Assembly (NCBI GenBank): GCA_020284085.1
Contig: JACEVL010000062.1
Span: 3,217,110 to 3,281,109 of the forward strand
Direction of reading: 5' to 3'
DNA length: 64,000 nucleotides
Origin: Aporrectodea caliginosa
Taxonomy: Eukaryota > Annelida > Clitellata > Crassiclitellata > Lumbricidae
Shown here: positions 12,500 through 26,257 of the stretch, piece by piece
Position numbering within the stretch: position 1 is the stretch's first letter
Layout: every line of letters starts with the position of its first letter
Program-made: the position numbers and the translations under genes
Notes under the pieces: generated by a model
What the model saw: only the letters and a program-made list of their open reading frames with translations
Databases searched by the model: none
Told to the model about the DNA's origin: nothing

Positions 12500-12900
12500 T
12501 CATCTTTTAATTATAAACGTACGTAGAAGGGTGAATAAATATGACGACCAATTATAAGTAAGTAAGTAAGTACGTGCTTTATTGAACCGCCTGCAAACGC
12601 ACTGCGGGAACATTATGTGATCTCGTAATCGTAATCGTAATCGTAATCTCCAAACTTCTAAAGCGCCAGTGTTCTGATATGTTTACCGATCGTTTGAAGG
12701 AGTCGTTGCCACTTACACCTTGGCAGTTTGTTTAATCTAAAGGCGAGACAAGGTGTATTTCATGACTTTCATCGCGATAATTCCCAGATTTTCTTTTACT
12801 GCAGTGCATTGGGCCGGGAGCGCTCCTGAGTAGTTTCTTGAAGGGGCGCTATATAAATGCTCTGAATGAATGAATGAATGAATGAATGAATGAATTTATT
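12500..12900. repeat. TAAG/GTAATC/GAATG repeats and a LINE 3' tail
   Basis: Contains (AAGT)n at 12555-12573 and (ATCGTA)n at 12626-12648, followed by a conserved box (CTCCAAACTTCTAAAGCGCC). A plus-strand LINE tail (GGGCGCTATATAAATG, 12844-12859) ends in (GAAT)n. The box also occurs at about 14181 and 23345, so it is one dispersed tail family. Confidence 0.7.
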
Positions 12901-12993
12901 TTTAAATTGGTTTATACATGCTAGCCACCAGGAGCGCTGCAGTGTATAGGCTGTTCAATTGAGAGTTTCCGGTTCTCGGGAATAGTGGTCGTT

Positions 12994-13007
12994 GTTTCTA
13001 TGGCAAC
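12994..13007. promoter_or_regulatory. candidate X-box (RFX site)
   Basis: GTTTCTATGGCAAC matches the palindromic RFX consensus GTTNCCATGGNAAC at all fixed positions but one (T for C at position 6). It lies 1.6 kb before the first recognised exon of PPP1R36, a gene tied to sperm and ciliated cells in vertebrates. Such genes are often RFX targets. The first exon and the transcription start were not located, so the link is an inference. Confidence 0.45.
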
Positions 13008-13412
13008 AGAAACGTGGAGATGTCGGGGTTTTGAATGAATGACTGTTTCGTTTAAAGACTTTCCATGTTTTTGTTTATTTAAATAAATGCTTTCAGCAGC
13101 CATTAGGAAAGATGTCTGAATTAGCAAGTAGCCTTTATTTTTAAATATTTCTTCAACAATTTCAATATTACACATTGCCAAACAATTTTGACATCAGCAT
13201 TCAGCAACCCTGCACATTATATTAAATTAAATTCTATTCTATTTACGCACTTATGAAGCGCCTCTCACAGTACAACCTAATCAGAGGCGCTTCCAGTGCG
13301 AAGGGCCCCTCGAAAAAAGAAAAGTCTTAAGAGAACGAGCAGAAACAGTAGTGCCCCCAGATACACAGATAACATCACAGCACGAGTTTAACACTGTTTC
13401 ATCGAATTGTTT

Positions 13413-13640
13413 AGATATTGATCTTCTTAGTAAATTGCAATGTTATTATTTAGTTAAGAACATTATTGAGTTGAACCTTTCTTTCTTACATATTGATTTT
13501 CTTAGTAAATTGCAATGTTATTATTTAGTTAAGAACATTATTGAGTTGAACCTTTCTTTCTTACATATTGATTTTCTTAGTAAATTGCAATGTTATTATT
13601 TAGTTAAGAACATTATTGAGTTGAACCTTTCTTTCTTTCA
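13413..13640. repeat. 75-bp tandem triplication
   Basis: Three near-identical 75-bp copies in tandem (starting about 13413, 13488 and 13563). The unit is a multiple of three, which keeps a 102-codon frame open; that frame is not a gene. A single unit occurs as part of the dispersed repeat at 24255-24335. Confidence 0.9.
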
Positions 13641-13812
13641 ACTGACTAACCAGCCATAAATTATTATTGTTAAAAGGGGTGACCCTAATTAAACGGGGCT
13701 TGTGCCCCTTTTGGGTCTTCCCTGTCAATGCACTGATATGTAATAGTCAAGTTATAATTGTTGTTAATTGTTATATGCATTGTGCTTCTGGAAATAAAAA
13801 TAATAATAAATA
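13636..13812 (+). mobile_element. LINE-like 3' UTR tail, copy 1
   Basis: About 170 bp ending in GTGCTTCTGGAAATAAAAA. A near-identical copy is at 24318-24488, differing by a short indel in the middle. The polyadenylation-like end marks the 3' end of a retroposed element. No coding part is attached. Confidence 0.7.
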
Positions 13813-14589
13813 AAATAAAGAGTTAAAGCAGGAAGGTCATTCCACAGCAAAGGGCCAACAGAGGCATAGGCACGATGCTGTGCTGTGGCAGTCCTGAGAC
13901 CGAGGAACTAGAAAGTCATGGTGGTCTAAAGAGCGGAGAGGACGTCCAGAGGTAGCTGAGATAGGCCGTCTCATAAGATCACAGAGGTAGCATGGAGCTT
14001 GACCCAAAAAGTTTTACTCGTAAGAAAGAGAATTTTAAACTGAATCCGAGCAGTTAAAGGAAGCCAATGAAGGTGTTACTGCAGCTATTGCCTCCCGTGA
14101 AAACTGTTTCGTTCCTGCTACACCCAAGAACCTCAATAGAATCATACCTAAGGCAAACTCTAATTGTAATCGTAATCGTAATCTCCAAACTTCCAAAGCG
14201 CCACTCGAAAGCCAAGCGCACGGCACCAGCTTATTCATGAGTGCTACGTCTGGTCAGAGGGTTGTCTAAAAGTGTAGTCCGAGGGAGGTAAACATCGTAA
14301 AACATTTGTCACACAGATGCTTTATGCTTACATTTATTTTTTTTATGTATTTGATGAACTTTGTACACCAAAATGCAGTTAAAGCAGTTGGTTTTTCAAT
14401 AAAAGATATACTTACTTACTTTCTTTTAATCTACATATTTCATATAGTAGACCTAAATGAAATATTTTATGCCATGACAGAATTTAAAAAGTGATTATTT
14501 GTGTTTTAATTGTCTCTTCTTGATTAAACCTGACAATGAGAGCTCTTTCAGTGTGTTTTGATTGGCCATTTTGTACGTCTGTCTTGCAG

Positions 14590-17500
14590 ACAAACTATCC
14601 AAGCAGTGGTCGCTGGACTTGGAATGACAATCTCAATGGTCTTGAGTTCATCAGGTAAGCCCATTTTCCTTTATTATTTTATATAACGCACGAGCATTAT
14701 GTCCTTGAGCCATATCATGAACTGCCTAATAACAAGGGTGTGTCATAATGAATATATTTTCTGTGGCTGAGCTGAATATAGGATCCATGCCCTACCTGTA
14801 TTTCAGTAGAATTTGTTTGAATGAAGTGTTTTATAAGGAGTTTCTGGTGTACATTGTATGTCATTATAGTTTAGTTAAAACTCTGCAATTTCTGTATATG
14901 TAGGAAGTGGATTAGATTTTTCTGATCTGATAAGCTTAAGACGTCATTGTTTTACAGACTAGCTGTGTTAGCTGTAATCCCAACTAAGAGAGTTAAATTT
15001 AGTATAGCACATACGGTATCATGTATATGCTGTATAATATATTATGTATAAATAGAACAGTCCTGTAAATGGCTTGCCAGCTGCTTTGCTTAGTCAAAAT
15101 ACTAAAGGTCACATTTGGTTCTAGATGAAGATGCTTGGGGTTTGCCATGGCATGGACATGAAAGGTTAGCAATATGGGTACTAACACAAGGGAGATAGCA
15201 ATTGGGGGTAAGCCTCTGTGTTATTGTGTTGGGAAAACTTAAGATGTGAAGTACGGTAGTATTTGCTGATGTGGAGGTATTACAGAGTTGTACAGAAAAC
15301 ATGTGATGGCAAGAAATACTGTAGTCAAATTAATAGTGTAAAAGATGAAGAGCAAGTTAAGAAGAATGATTGATAGTAAAGATCAGTTCTTCACAATCTG
15401 ATATGGCATTTAGTTTCATTTAAAGCAAGTAAACTGCAATTTTTATATTAAATTACTTTAATAAGACTTTAAGATGTTCTGTGCCATTTAGTGCCAACCA
15501 AACTGTTGACCGAGCGGACAAGAAATACAAAGAGAAACGTCAGGCAAAGGACAACCGAGGGTATGTCTGGCTAACCTACAGACGATAACTTTGTCTGGAA
15601 ATAGTTTTTTCGTCTAAGACTTTCTGTAGCTTGTTTTCTGGGCAGTAATACGAGAATGAAACCTTTATGTGTACCGAGTATTTCGGTTGATATAGAAAGA
15701 AGGAAAAGGAGATGTATATGAATAAAGGTCAATGGGTGAACAAGACCTTAAACATAAAGGTGTTGCAATGTGATTTAGAAGACATCTTTGGGCATCAATT
15801 CTTAAGGACTAAGCTGTCAAGTTGTCTGATTAATGCTGTGATATCAGACAGATATTTATGTTAGACTTAACGAAAACTTTTAAAAGTTTGAGATTACCAT
15901 CCCACGATTTAAATGTGTGCCATTATTTCTTTATTTCACACGATTGATGTTAATACAGTTACACATCAATGAGATTGTCTTTTCAACTGTCTCCTTACCT
16001 GTGTTCATGAAGCAGTGTGGTCTGATATGAAATAAAGTAATTTTGTCTTGATAGGTTAAAAGGGAATGTTCTTAGGTGGCTGGATTTAATTTCATAAGGC
16101 AATGACTCAATTATTGCATTTCCATTAAGACTGATTCCTAGAGAAATTTAGTTTCAGAGTTGCTCTATGTTCATTATGACAAATAGTATTAACACTTTAA
16201 TGACGAGCTGCATTGGTTTCCCGGTCACCTTTTGTACACTGTCATCGTTAAAGTGTTAAAATGCAGCACTAACAAGGATCCTGAGTGGCCGAGTGGGTTG
16301 GTAGCCCGCTCGTCACGCCGGCGCCCCGGGTTCGCTTCCCGGTCGGGTCGGTTTATCAGAGATTAATTTCTCGGATCTTTACTGCGGGTGGCTCGGTCGC
16401 ATTATAAACGTGGAGTACAATACAACACATCACAATACAACTGGGGCGCGGTGGTTTAGGGGTATGTTCGGTGCCTTGCAGCTGGAGGGTTGCGGGTTCG
16501 AATCCACCTCAAAGTCACCGCGTAGGGACCCTGGGCAAGTCCTTCACTCGCAATTGCTCATGCGCTTCGGCGTGAAACTCCGATTCAGCGTTCGCGCAGT
16601 AGTCGGGAGCGCCTCTGAATGGGCAATCTGGTAGGGGCGCTATAACAAGTGTTCAAATACAATACAATACAATACTAACAATTATAATTTATCTAGTAAA
16701 GGTAGTAATTAAAATGGGAGTAATAATAGCACAAGTAATTATAATACTTGTAAATTAATAATAATATAAGTGGTAATAAATGTTTGCGTAGGTCTTCAGG
16801 CTGTGGCTATGGCCGTCAGGGACGTGCTAAACCGATCAGCCATCATCGTTCACCTACAAGACAAGGAATCAAACAGACACACGATCACACGACTGTAACT
16901 CTACAGGATGTGAAGGGTATGGACTACTAACAAAGCTTTGGCAATTTAATTATACAATATTATAAATAAGTAAGTAGACCTACTGATTTATTATGTGGAG
17001 TAGGTGGATTTGAGCTTCCTACCAGATGGTTCCTATGTTGAAGTCTTTAGCACGTCCTCCATATACAATTGCTTACTGATTGATGACTTATGAGATGATA
17101 GGTTGTGTCATGTTTCTAGGAGGTTCTGTAGAGACGTGTAATCATATTACCTTTACTGTTATATAAATAGAAGATGATAGATAAAGCCAAGGGCACCAAA
17201 TTAATCCAAGGCAATAGAACTGGCCATTAACTTTATGAATCTATAGGTATTACCAGGAGCTGTGCATACTTAACAGTGTCAGTTAGAACCATTCTTCATA
17301 ATAATCATAATTGTTGCAACAAACTGAAGTCTTAAATCCTTAAGTTCGAATGGCTGAAGCCAGTAAAGGGAATAATCCAGTTCTGCCCATAATTTTGAAT
17401 ATTTTCACATCATATTCATCCTTCAGTAATCATCACAGTGCCATCTGTATATCATGATAAAGGTAAATTTGCTTAGAATTAGGTATTAATCTCAATACAA

Positions 17501-20500
17501 GATTACGCATTTCTGGTTCTTTTTGTGTATTTACAGAAGTCGCCAAGTACATGTTGTCAGAAGTTGAACCAATTGCACCACCTTTTGAGCAAATGTTCAG
17601 GTATACTTACCTTAGAAGCATCTTCATTGGGCTCAGTTGCTTACAAAAGGTTTCTTCTATCTACCATAGTTCTCAGAAGTAGTGCTGTGCTTATGTCTGA
17701 AATATGGTTTTGCTAAAATGAAAGTAGACAGCAGTAATTCTTGCTTATCTGCCGTAAGCAGAAATCTAGTTCTATCAGGAGCACCATTAATTTAACTAGA
17801 AATGCTTTGATGACAGGCCATTGTGCTGTGAATGAGTCACAAAGGCTTTCGTGAAGCTGTTGTGCTATTGTCATTTAGTACTCATCAGCTGGACGAGTTT
17901 CTTGTTCTTCTTCTGAATTACTTCCACTGGTTCTTTGATCGTCTGTCTCGTGAAGCGAATCCCAATCCAGTGCACATGTGAGTAGTTTACAAGTCCTGCT
18001 TATGATTTCTGTTATACAAGTGTCACAGTTTCAATATATTGTCTGCTACATTCATATTCATTGTTCACCTTGTTTTACTTTGTACTTTAATTGTATATAT
18101 TTAGTCAGATATATTTGTTTTGGCGCAGTTTCTTTTGTAACAGTTTTTGAGCCAGATAAAAGTCAGCAACTGGTAATTGTGAATGTAAACACAAATTTGT
18201 GTCATGCCTCTTCAAGAGGCATGACCATGTGTTAATGGACCGTAGTGTATGATTTATGTAAGTCTTAGTGTGGCAAGAAAGATCAACTGATGTGGATGAA
18301 CTTGCACTGTAGTCTGCTATTAGACAATTTTGTCCAAATAGTTTGGAAGGCCACATTGACATCTAGTTATGGGCTTTAATGCCCTGGCCATATTTATAGC
18401 TACTGTTTCCAAACAGTTCAAAGCATGAAAGTGCCCGGATTGAACTGCCAAGCATATGGGTACACAACTGTTGTCACTTTGGCCGAGACAGCTGCTAAAC
18501 TTCTTCAGGTGTTAAATAGACTGGCAGTGGCACCAAAGGCACAAGTATCATAATTTGTCTCTGTTGTAGTTGATAAAAAGTATTGAGAGTGGAGCTGTAT
18601 ATTTAGTCAACCAGCTTTGGAACTGCAATGTCCTCTGCAGGGCTTAAAGCCAGCTGCTACTGACCATTGTCCCATATTTAGGAAGTTGTGTACTGCTGAT
18701 ACAGACTGCAGGAAGTTCCTGTACTATGTGTTAGATAGATAACATTGGGAGCCATGGCAACCACTCATGAAACTAGTCTCCACTGTTTTCATCAGGTTTC
18801 AAATGTTTGAATGTATACTATTTCCTCTTCATATATTTTCTTGTTTCTTGACATTCTGCTTTGTTTTGCAGTTCATAGGATCTTGTAATATTTTCTTAAG
18901 TGTCTCTTGTATGACATATTTCAAAACCTGCTGTTTGAATGCTGTTCATTGTTTGATTATTGTGAAAACTTATTATTTTGAAAACTTCAGAGAGACAAGC
19001 CTGGCAGAGAAGAAGTACTTGGCTGAGATGAAGGTGAAGCTTGAAAGCGCTCAGAAACAGCTCGGCCGAGCATATGGTGTACTCATTCTTGGCATTGGCA
19101 TGTGCGATGAACACCACATGTCATGCGGAAAGTAAGAGTTCATACTTTGCAGAGCTCTCTTTGTTTTCTGTTCAGAATATCAATAAAATGACAATAACAA
19201 TATTTGCAGGTGATTACAGGTGTTACCTTCTCCATTAGTTTCAGGGACAAGTTTGGATTTCTTCCATAGATTTTGTTTCTATGCCTAACCTGAAGGATGT
19301 TCTTTTGGTTTGGATAATAACTAAATCTGTGGCCTCTGAAATCCTCTCAGAGATAGACCACAATCTTGCAAGTGTAGACCACAATTCTTGCAGGTGTCTG
19401 GTGTTACATGCAGGACCAGCCACTAGTTGAGTGCCTGTCTGTTGGCGCATGGCCCTTTACTACTGTTGCACATGTAGCTCATTTGCAGAAAGAATTGGGG
19501 ATGAGGAAACATAGTCAGAATCAAAACATTTTGCTGATGAATTTTTGATCTTGAGTAATCATTTCTGTATGAGGTTAGAAGACAACTAACGAGGTACAGT
19601 TTAGTCACTGTGGTTCAAGTGCCTGTAACTTTTGTCTTTGAAGTTGGATGTTGTAAATTTGTAATGTTACCAGATCTTTTTGGGGGTTCTTTCATCTGTT
19701 CAAGAATGGCAATACTGTTAAGTTTTGACATTTATGTTTATGTTGGAGGTTTTACTCAATTTGGGTGTTGTAGTTGGTGTGCTTGATGTTTTTTTGTTGT
19801 CGTGGTTGTTATTTGGGCTGTTGGTTGTTCTGAATATGACTTAATAGTTCCTGATAGTTCTAGATATGTAGTGTTGTTTCAGTGTATCTGAGTGTGGAAT
19901 AGTGCTTTTGGATGTAATATTGTGGTGGGTGTGGTGGTGGTGGTGGTCATGATGTTGGTGATGCTGCATAGTTTGGGTTTAAACTCTGTTTTTTTTTGGA
20001 TTTTTGGGTCGTGCTCGTCAGTTTGGCTTAGTTGAATATAAATTTTGTGTTGATAACTCTTGACAGGTCTCGTGTATCGAATACATATAGGGATCGTAGC
20101 ACGTATGAGGTAAGTGTTGTAGTTCTTGCAAAATGTACTCATGATTTCGTTTTGACCATGTCCTTTACATTACAAGATAAATTCTGTTTATTTCATTATT
20201 TTATTCATTGTTCATAGTAAATAAGTATGTGAGTTTTACATACTGTACGTAGCAAGTCAGTAAGTAGCTTTTGTTTTACACGTTGTACTTAGTAAGTAAG
20301 TAAGTTAGTAAGTAAGAAACCTTATTAATGTAAGACAAATGCTCCCATTTTCCGACAAAGTCACGTGTGATATAAAAGTAGGCATATGTTGAAGCCTTCG
20401 TTTTGTGATTGTTGGATTCAACTTTTAGACACTTGATATGTTAACACTTTGTGTTTTTAAATATGTAGAAACATTCTGTTCTGTTTAGACAACTTATGTA

Positions 20501-23500
20501 ATGTTTGCTAATATTTTTAGACGCTGTATTCTTTCTGTACGTTTGTTGTGTGGATTGCGTTTCGGCGGAGAGAACACGACATCCTGAAAAGAGAAATTAA
20601 CAGGTGGGTATAAAAATATTTTTAGCTACCGGTACTAATTAAGAAAAGTGACTGGTTGATAGTACATACTGTTAGGAACTTAAATCATATGAACTGATAA
20701 GTGATAGCATAAACAGACTCAGAATAAAAACTACCAAGAAATAAAATCCACACTCTGTCGGCATTTCCATGGGGAATAGATGGCACCCATATGGGCACTG
20801 TACGGGCTCCATATGGGAATATGGGTCCTATATGGGCTCCATGTGGGAATATGGGTCCTATATGGTGTTCATGTGAGCATGCTGGTAGGGCAGGCAGTTC
20901 AGAAGGATTAGCAAATAATTAAAGTTTCTGGTTAAGTTTCATTAAGGATTTTAGATTATGAAAAATTACTTACCTATGAATCAACCATGGCCAGTTAAAA
21001 TACATGTATCTGTGAATATGGATTTGTCACTGAGAAATTTCCAAATGTAAAGCATGATTTTAATGGCTATTGATTGAAAACTTATTCTTCTAAGTGATAA
21101 TGCAACATAATTTTGTGCTATTTTGTGATTTCTTTAATTGAATAAATTTATGGAAATTGAAAGCTATGTGATGTGAACGTATTTTTAAATTCCAGAATGC
21201 TAAGAACTGACACCTTTAATCCTGTTCTCAGAATTAAAAATGCAGGTAAGCAAGTTTTCTCCTTGTAAATCAGAATGTAAATTGTGTTATATTTACTATT
21301 AAAAAATTAAGAAAATTTATAATGTGTGCTGTCACATAGCATTGCAAATGTGATGCATTTCTTTTTATTTGTATTTAAGCTACCTCTTAATGCGCAACAT
21401 CTTAGTACCATTAGTTGAATGTTTTTAAGAGTGGCACCACATAAATAGTAGTAATGAAATGAATAGTCGTTAGTGACATTATATTAAATTATATAACATT
21501 TTATATGACAGTAGTTTCCGTAATTTTTGGTTTATAAATAGTAAAAATAAAGGTCTTAAAAAGTAATATAGTAATAATTTTTTGGCCAAGTAGCTCAAAA
21601 CAATTATTAGGAAAATACGTAATTGCCACTGCAGAACCTTCTGCTTGGAAAAGTCTACTTTATGATTCCAAAACTGCACCATCACTTGACCCTTTCAGTC
21701 AAAGATTATTTTGTGAATAGCATTTGATACCCTTTGAAGGAAAATTAAACTTAGGAGTACCAGTAGATTGTAAGCACTTTATTAATATTATTATTATTTT
21801 ATTTTTTATGCCCTGAGGTACTTCAGGGACTTAGAGATTATATAGAGTGGTATATCTGGTTTCCTGTATCAGCCTATTTTTAATAATGTAAATTGCATGC
21901 CTTGTGCAGTAAGTATATGGCAAGTCATGAAATTGTTCAGCTTAGTGAATTTAGTATTCTTGCTTTCGGAACAGATGTAGGAGAGGATGAGCTGGAATTG
22001 AAACTTTCCCCGGCCGAATACAGACGCACACAAGGGTTTGTAAATTTGCTCAGGGCATAAGTACAAGTTTAAAAAGAAGTAAAACGTGATTGACTAAATG
22101 ATTTATGAAAACTATTTTAACGTATATCGTTTTGATGTAAATTGAGTTGTAAAATTGTTGCGTATTCTGTTATTTTCTTTCTTACTCTTTGATGTGTTGC
22201 TTCAGTATAACTTGCAGCAAGGAAAGAAAAGGATTCAGAGATGTAACTAGGGCCAAGTGATTCAGGGATTCACATAAATCCTTTATACAAAAAGATTCTG
22301 TATTTGGTTGATGAAGTCCAGTTCATTGCACACTATTCAGTAAATTTTATGACTTCATTGGCAGCATAATGTTTGACACCTTGCATGTTAATGGCCTTGT
22401 GAATAGTAGTTATGGTATGTAGTGAAATTCATATGTAGCCTGATCTTATTTGAATGTCTGTACTGGTTCTGGTAATCAAGAAAAATCTAGGAAAATACAT
22501 AAATAAATGAAAACATCTGTAGATAATTATTTTTAGGTTGAGTGTAATTAGTAACTTCTATTGCACCGGTGTCTAATGCACAAAGCGCCAACTGATGGCA
22601 CACCAAAACCAAGCCATACATAATCACTTAATCAGGTCAATATCCAGAAGATCAGCCCATAGATGGATCTGTCTCACAATGTCAGATTTTCGTTTTTAGA
22701 AATCGACCACCAATTAAAAGCATTGTCACGTGAGTAGCTGATTTTATATTCAATATTTATAGTGTGTCTATAAGGTGGTGGATGAATTTCTTAGGTTAGA
22801 AACTAGCTTGGAATGTCCATATTGGCTTTGCCTATTTTAGACAGAATATATCCAAGTCAGACACTTTGTTTTTCAGGTGGATAAACAGAAGAAGGTTTTT
22901 ATCTAAGGCACACAGATAAAACCTTTCATATATAACAAACGCCTTTAATTGAACTAAAGTAAGACAACTGAAAGCAAGGAAAGAAATTTTTGAGGGACTT
23001 TACAGAAAAATCCCAAGAAATGTGTTGGAGCTTTGGTGTTAAATTGTTTCAGAGCAGTCCTTATAATTTTGTTTTCTGTTAACTGTGCAGTATGTTTAAC
23101 TATAATTGTTTTACACTGAGTTACTTAAATTTTGATTTCAGTCAGCGCTCAGTTGCTTTGGTTTCGATTCTCCCTCTTCCCAGAGAAGAAGCAGATTGGC
23201 TGTTTAAACGCACTCCAGCAGTGCCACCAACGTAAGTTGGTTTCTATAAAATTTAGCAAACATTATTTCTTATATATGATTCTGTGGTAATTGTCATTAT
23301 ATTACTGTTAGTTTTCACATAAACATTAATAAAATCGTAATCATAAACTGTAAACTTCTAAAGCGTCACTCGAAAGCCAAGCGCAGGGCACCAGCTTATT
23401 CACGAGTGTTGCGACAAGTCAGAGGGGTTTTCCAAAGGGTAGTCAAAGAAGGTTCGAGTCTGGTTTCCAGGCGATCCAGATCAAGAGAGGAGGAAGAGCG

Positions 23501-26167
23501 GCTGCTAAGGTGGATGTTGTTTACCTGTAGGTCGAGAAAAATTGAAAGTCAGAGGATCAGGTCAGGTCTGGCTCATTTTCTCCATCATTCTTATTTTCTT
23601 TGAGCTATCAAAATTGTTGTAGCATTTGACTACTTTTCTTAATCGTCCTCTTTAAACTTTTTTTCTTCAGTTCACCTGAGGAGACTGGGCAAGAGGACCT
23701 CACAGAAGAACAGATGGACCTTGAATTTAAGGATTTGAATTTCGACATGGAGAACCTCAAGTGAGTCTTTCTGATGAATTTGCTGTTCAGCTAGATAAGT
23801 ACACCTATTGGTATGCTGCCAGTGGCACCACCTACTATTCTCTGAAAAACCTTCTCACAGTAAGCACTTCCTTGCACTTCTATAATGCACAATCCATGCT
23901 TGTATGGGAAATACAATTGCAACAACAGCAGGAATAGATGTAATGAATGGTAGCATAGTTCTGTGGGACATTTAAAAAGAGTGCCACTCAAACATAACCT
24001 TAGTAGTGCTCCCAACCCAACACAAATCATATCATTATTAAGCAGAGTGGTGCTATTAGGCTATTAATAGAATAAATGCTAGGATAGGCTCAGTAGGCAA
24101 CCTACATATATTCCACAATGACTGCTCTAAAGCAACAACCAGTTGTCTTGATATGTGTTATATCTGTCATTATTAAAAACATTGCAGGTGTGCAAGGTCA
24201 CACAGAAATGCAAATCTGAGGCACAGTTAGTAAACTTATAGTTTGTTGTTATGTAATTAGTAAATTGCAATGTTATTATTTAGTTAAGAACATTATTGAG
24301 TTGAACCTTTCTTTCTTTCAACTGACTAACCAGCCATAAATGATTATTGTTAAAAGGGGTGACCCTAATTAAGCGGGGCTTGTGCCCCTTTTGGGTCTTC
24401 CCTGTTCCCTAGCCAATGCACTGATATGTAATAGTCAAGTTATAATTGTTGTTAATTGTTATATGCATTGTGCTTCTGGAAATAAAAAGTTGTCAGTTGT
24501 TAGTTGTCACATGATGTTGTAAGCATATCAATGCATCTGGAATTTTGATAATTTATAATATTGCAGTAGAAATGATTTTGGTCACAACTTGGAAACCCTG
24601 TATCCATGACTTTAGGATACAGGGTTTCCAAGCAAGCTAATGAGGATCTTTGAAAAAGAACAGCACCTTCATCATATCCCATTCAAGATGCATCAAAGTA
24701 TGTATCATAGCACTTAACATAGCGGTTTAAGGCAGTGGTTCCCAAGCTCTTTTGATGGAGGGCAGTCTTACTTTTAAAATATCATGGCGGGCCACAGAGA
24801 TCTGAGGAGCCATCCTCAGTTGCAGTGGCGTAACTAGGGGTTCGCGCGCCCGGGGGCAAGAATTTCTTTTTAAAAAATTTTCTTACTTCCGCCAAAATTT
24901 CTGATGACTTTTTTTGTGTTGCTTTTTCGTCTTTTTCGTGAACAAATTCGTCAGAAGCCTCATTTTGCACCCCCTCTCCCGCGCCCCCCCATGCAAAACT
25001 CATGTATAATAGTTACTTTTTACTTTTTTCCACTATTTCTTTAACAAAAAAATTGTCAGAAGCCTAAATCAAGAAAACAAGGTTATTTATTTTTTTCAAA
25101 ATTTGTGAGTGACTGTCGCGGGCCACATTCAAAGGATTGGCGGGCCACTTTTGGCCCGCGGGCTACGGTTTGGGAACCACTGGTTTAAGGGACTCTCAGT
25201 ATTGCTATAAACATAGGACATCAAAATGGGAGTAAATTAAGGTGAGCTGAAAATGATTGCAGATAAAGTCTTGCAAAAATTATACATAATATTGGAAGAA
25301 TGGCAGAGATTAGAAGTTTGATTTTGCTTCTGACAGTCTTAGTGTCTTATGGTGTTGTCATTTGAAGTGTTGGTATTATCGGAGAACCACTGGACCAGTT
25401 CAATCTCCTAACTCTGACACCTCTCGATGAGGAAATGGACGATCGAAGAAATCCTTTGCAAACAGAGTATGTTTATTAGATCGTGAATATGCTAGAGATT
25501 TGAAGTTTCATCCTGGGCATTATAAAGTATCTTCTACACAGGCTACGGTAGTGGAAGTATAGAAATGATTCAAATGAATGACATATAATCGGCTGCAGCT
25601 GAATCCTACAAGAACTCGGTATATTTGGTTGGGTACACATTAGGCATCATCAAACACTGGCAAAGGAACAATAAAGTTGCAATTCTCGTATTAGAATCAA
25701 CAGCTCATAGTCCGCAACCTGTATGTGCTTCTAGACGGAGACTTATCTATGTATGGCGGATCACTTGAACTTCCTTTGCAGGTCCTGCTTCTGCCAGTAA
25801 CTGTATGGGAAATCAATGCAGCTCATTGTTAAAGGGTTAAGATGTATCCCGTATGTTTCATTTGTGTTTGATAACCCAAATGGTTGTGACTTTTAAAGTG
25901 CAAAGTAATTTTTAACATTCAGGGCTATTTCAGTCACCTCATATTTAATCAACTCACCAGTCCTAATTCAAAAAAAACTTTATCATGGCTTCATAGGTCT
26001 CTAGATTAAAATGCAGTCTGTGAGACTGGTAAGGAAAAGTCCTACACCTGACTTTAGAGTGAATATTATAAACAGCGTGTTGACATTTATTTAAAATCCG
26101 GCAGATAGGATTTAAACTATTGCAGATGCAAATTCATACAATATGACTGCTGCAAGTATTTATTGGT

Positions 26168-26257
<90 letters not shown>

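Larger units (their letters stand above)
13222..14070 (-). mobile_element. LINE 3' fragment, interrupted
   Basis: The left piece (13222-13380) has the ATTCT tail, then a GAAGCGCC box. The right piece (about 13820-14070) is decayed minus-strand LINE sequence. Between them sits another retroelement tail (13380-13812) including a 75-bp triplication. This is a nested arrangement of dead copies. Confidence 0.55.

Noticed and set aside
16276..16350. functional tRNA gene
   Set aside because: It has A- and B-box-like motifs but no complete cloverleaf, is joined to a second tRNA-like unit and a LINE-like tail, and has target duplications. It is a SINE.
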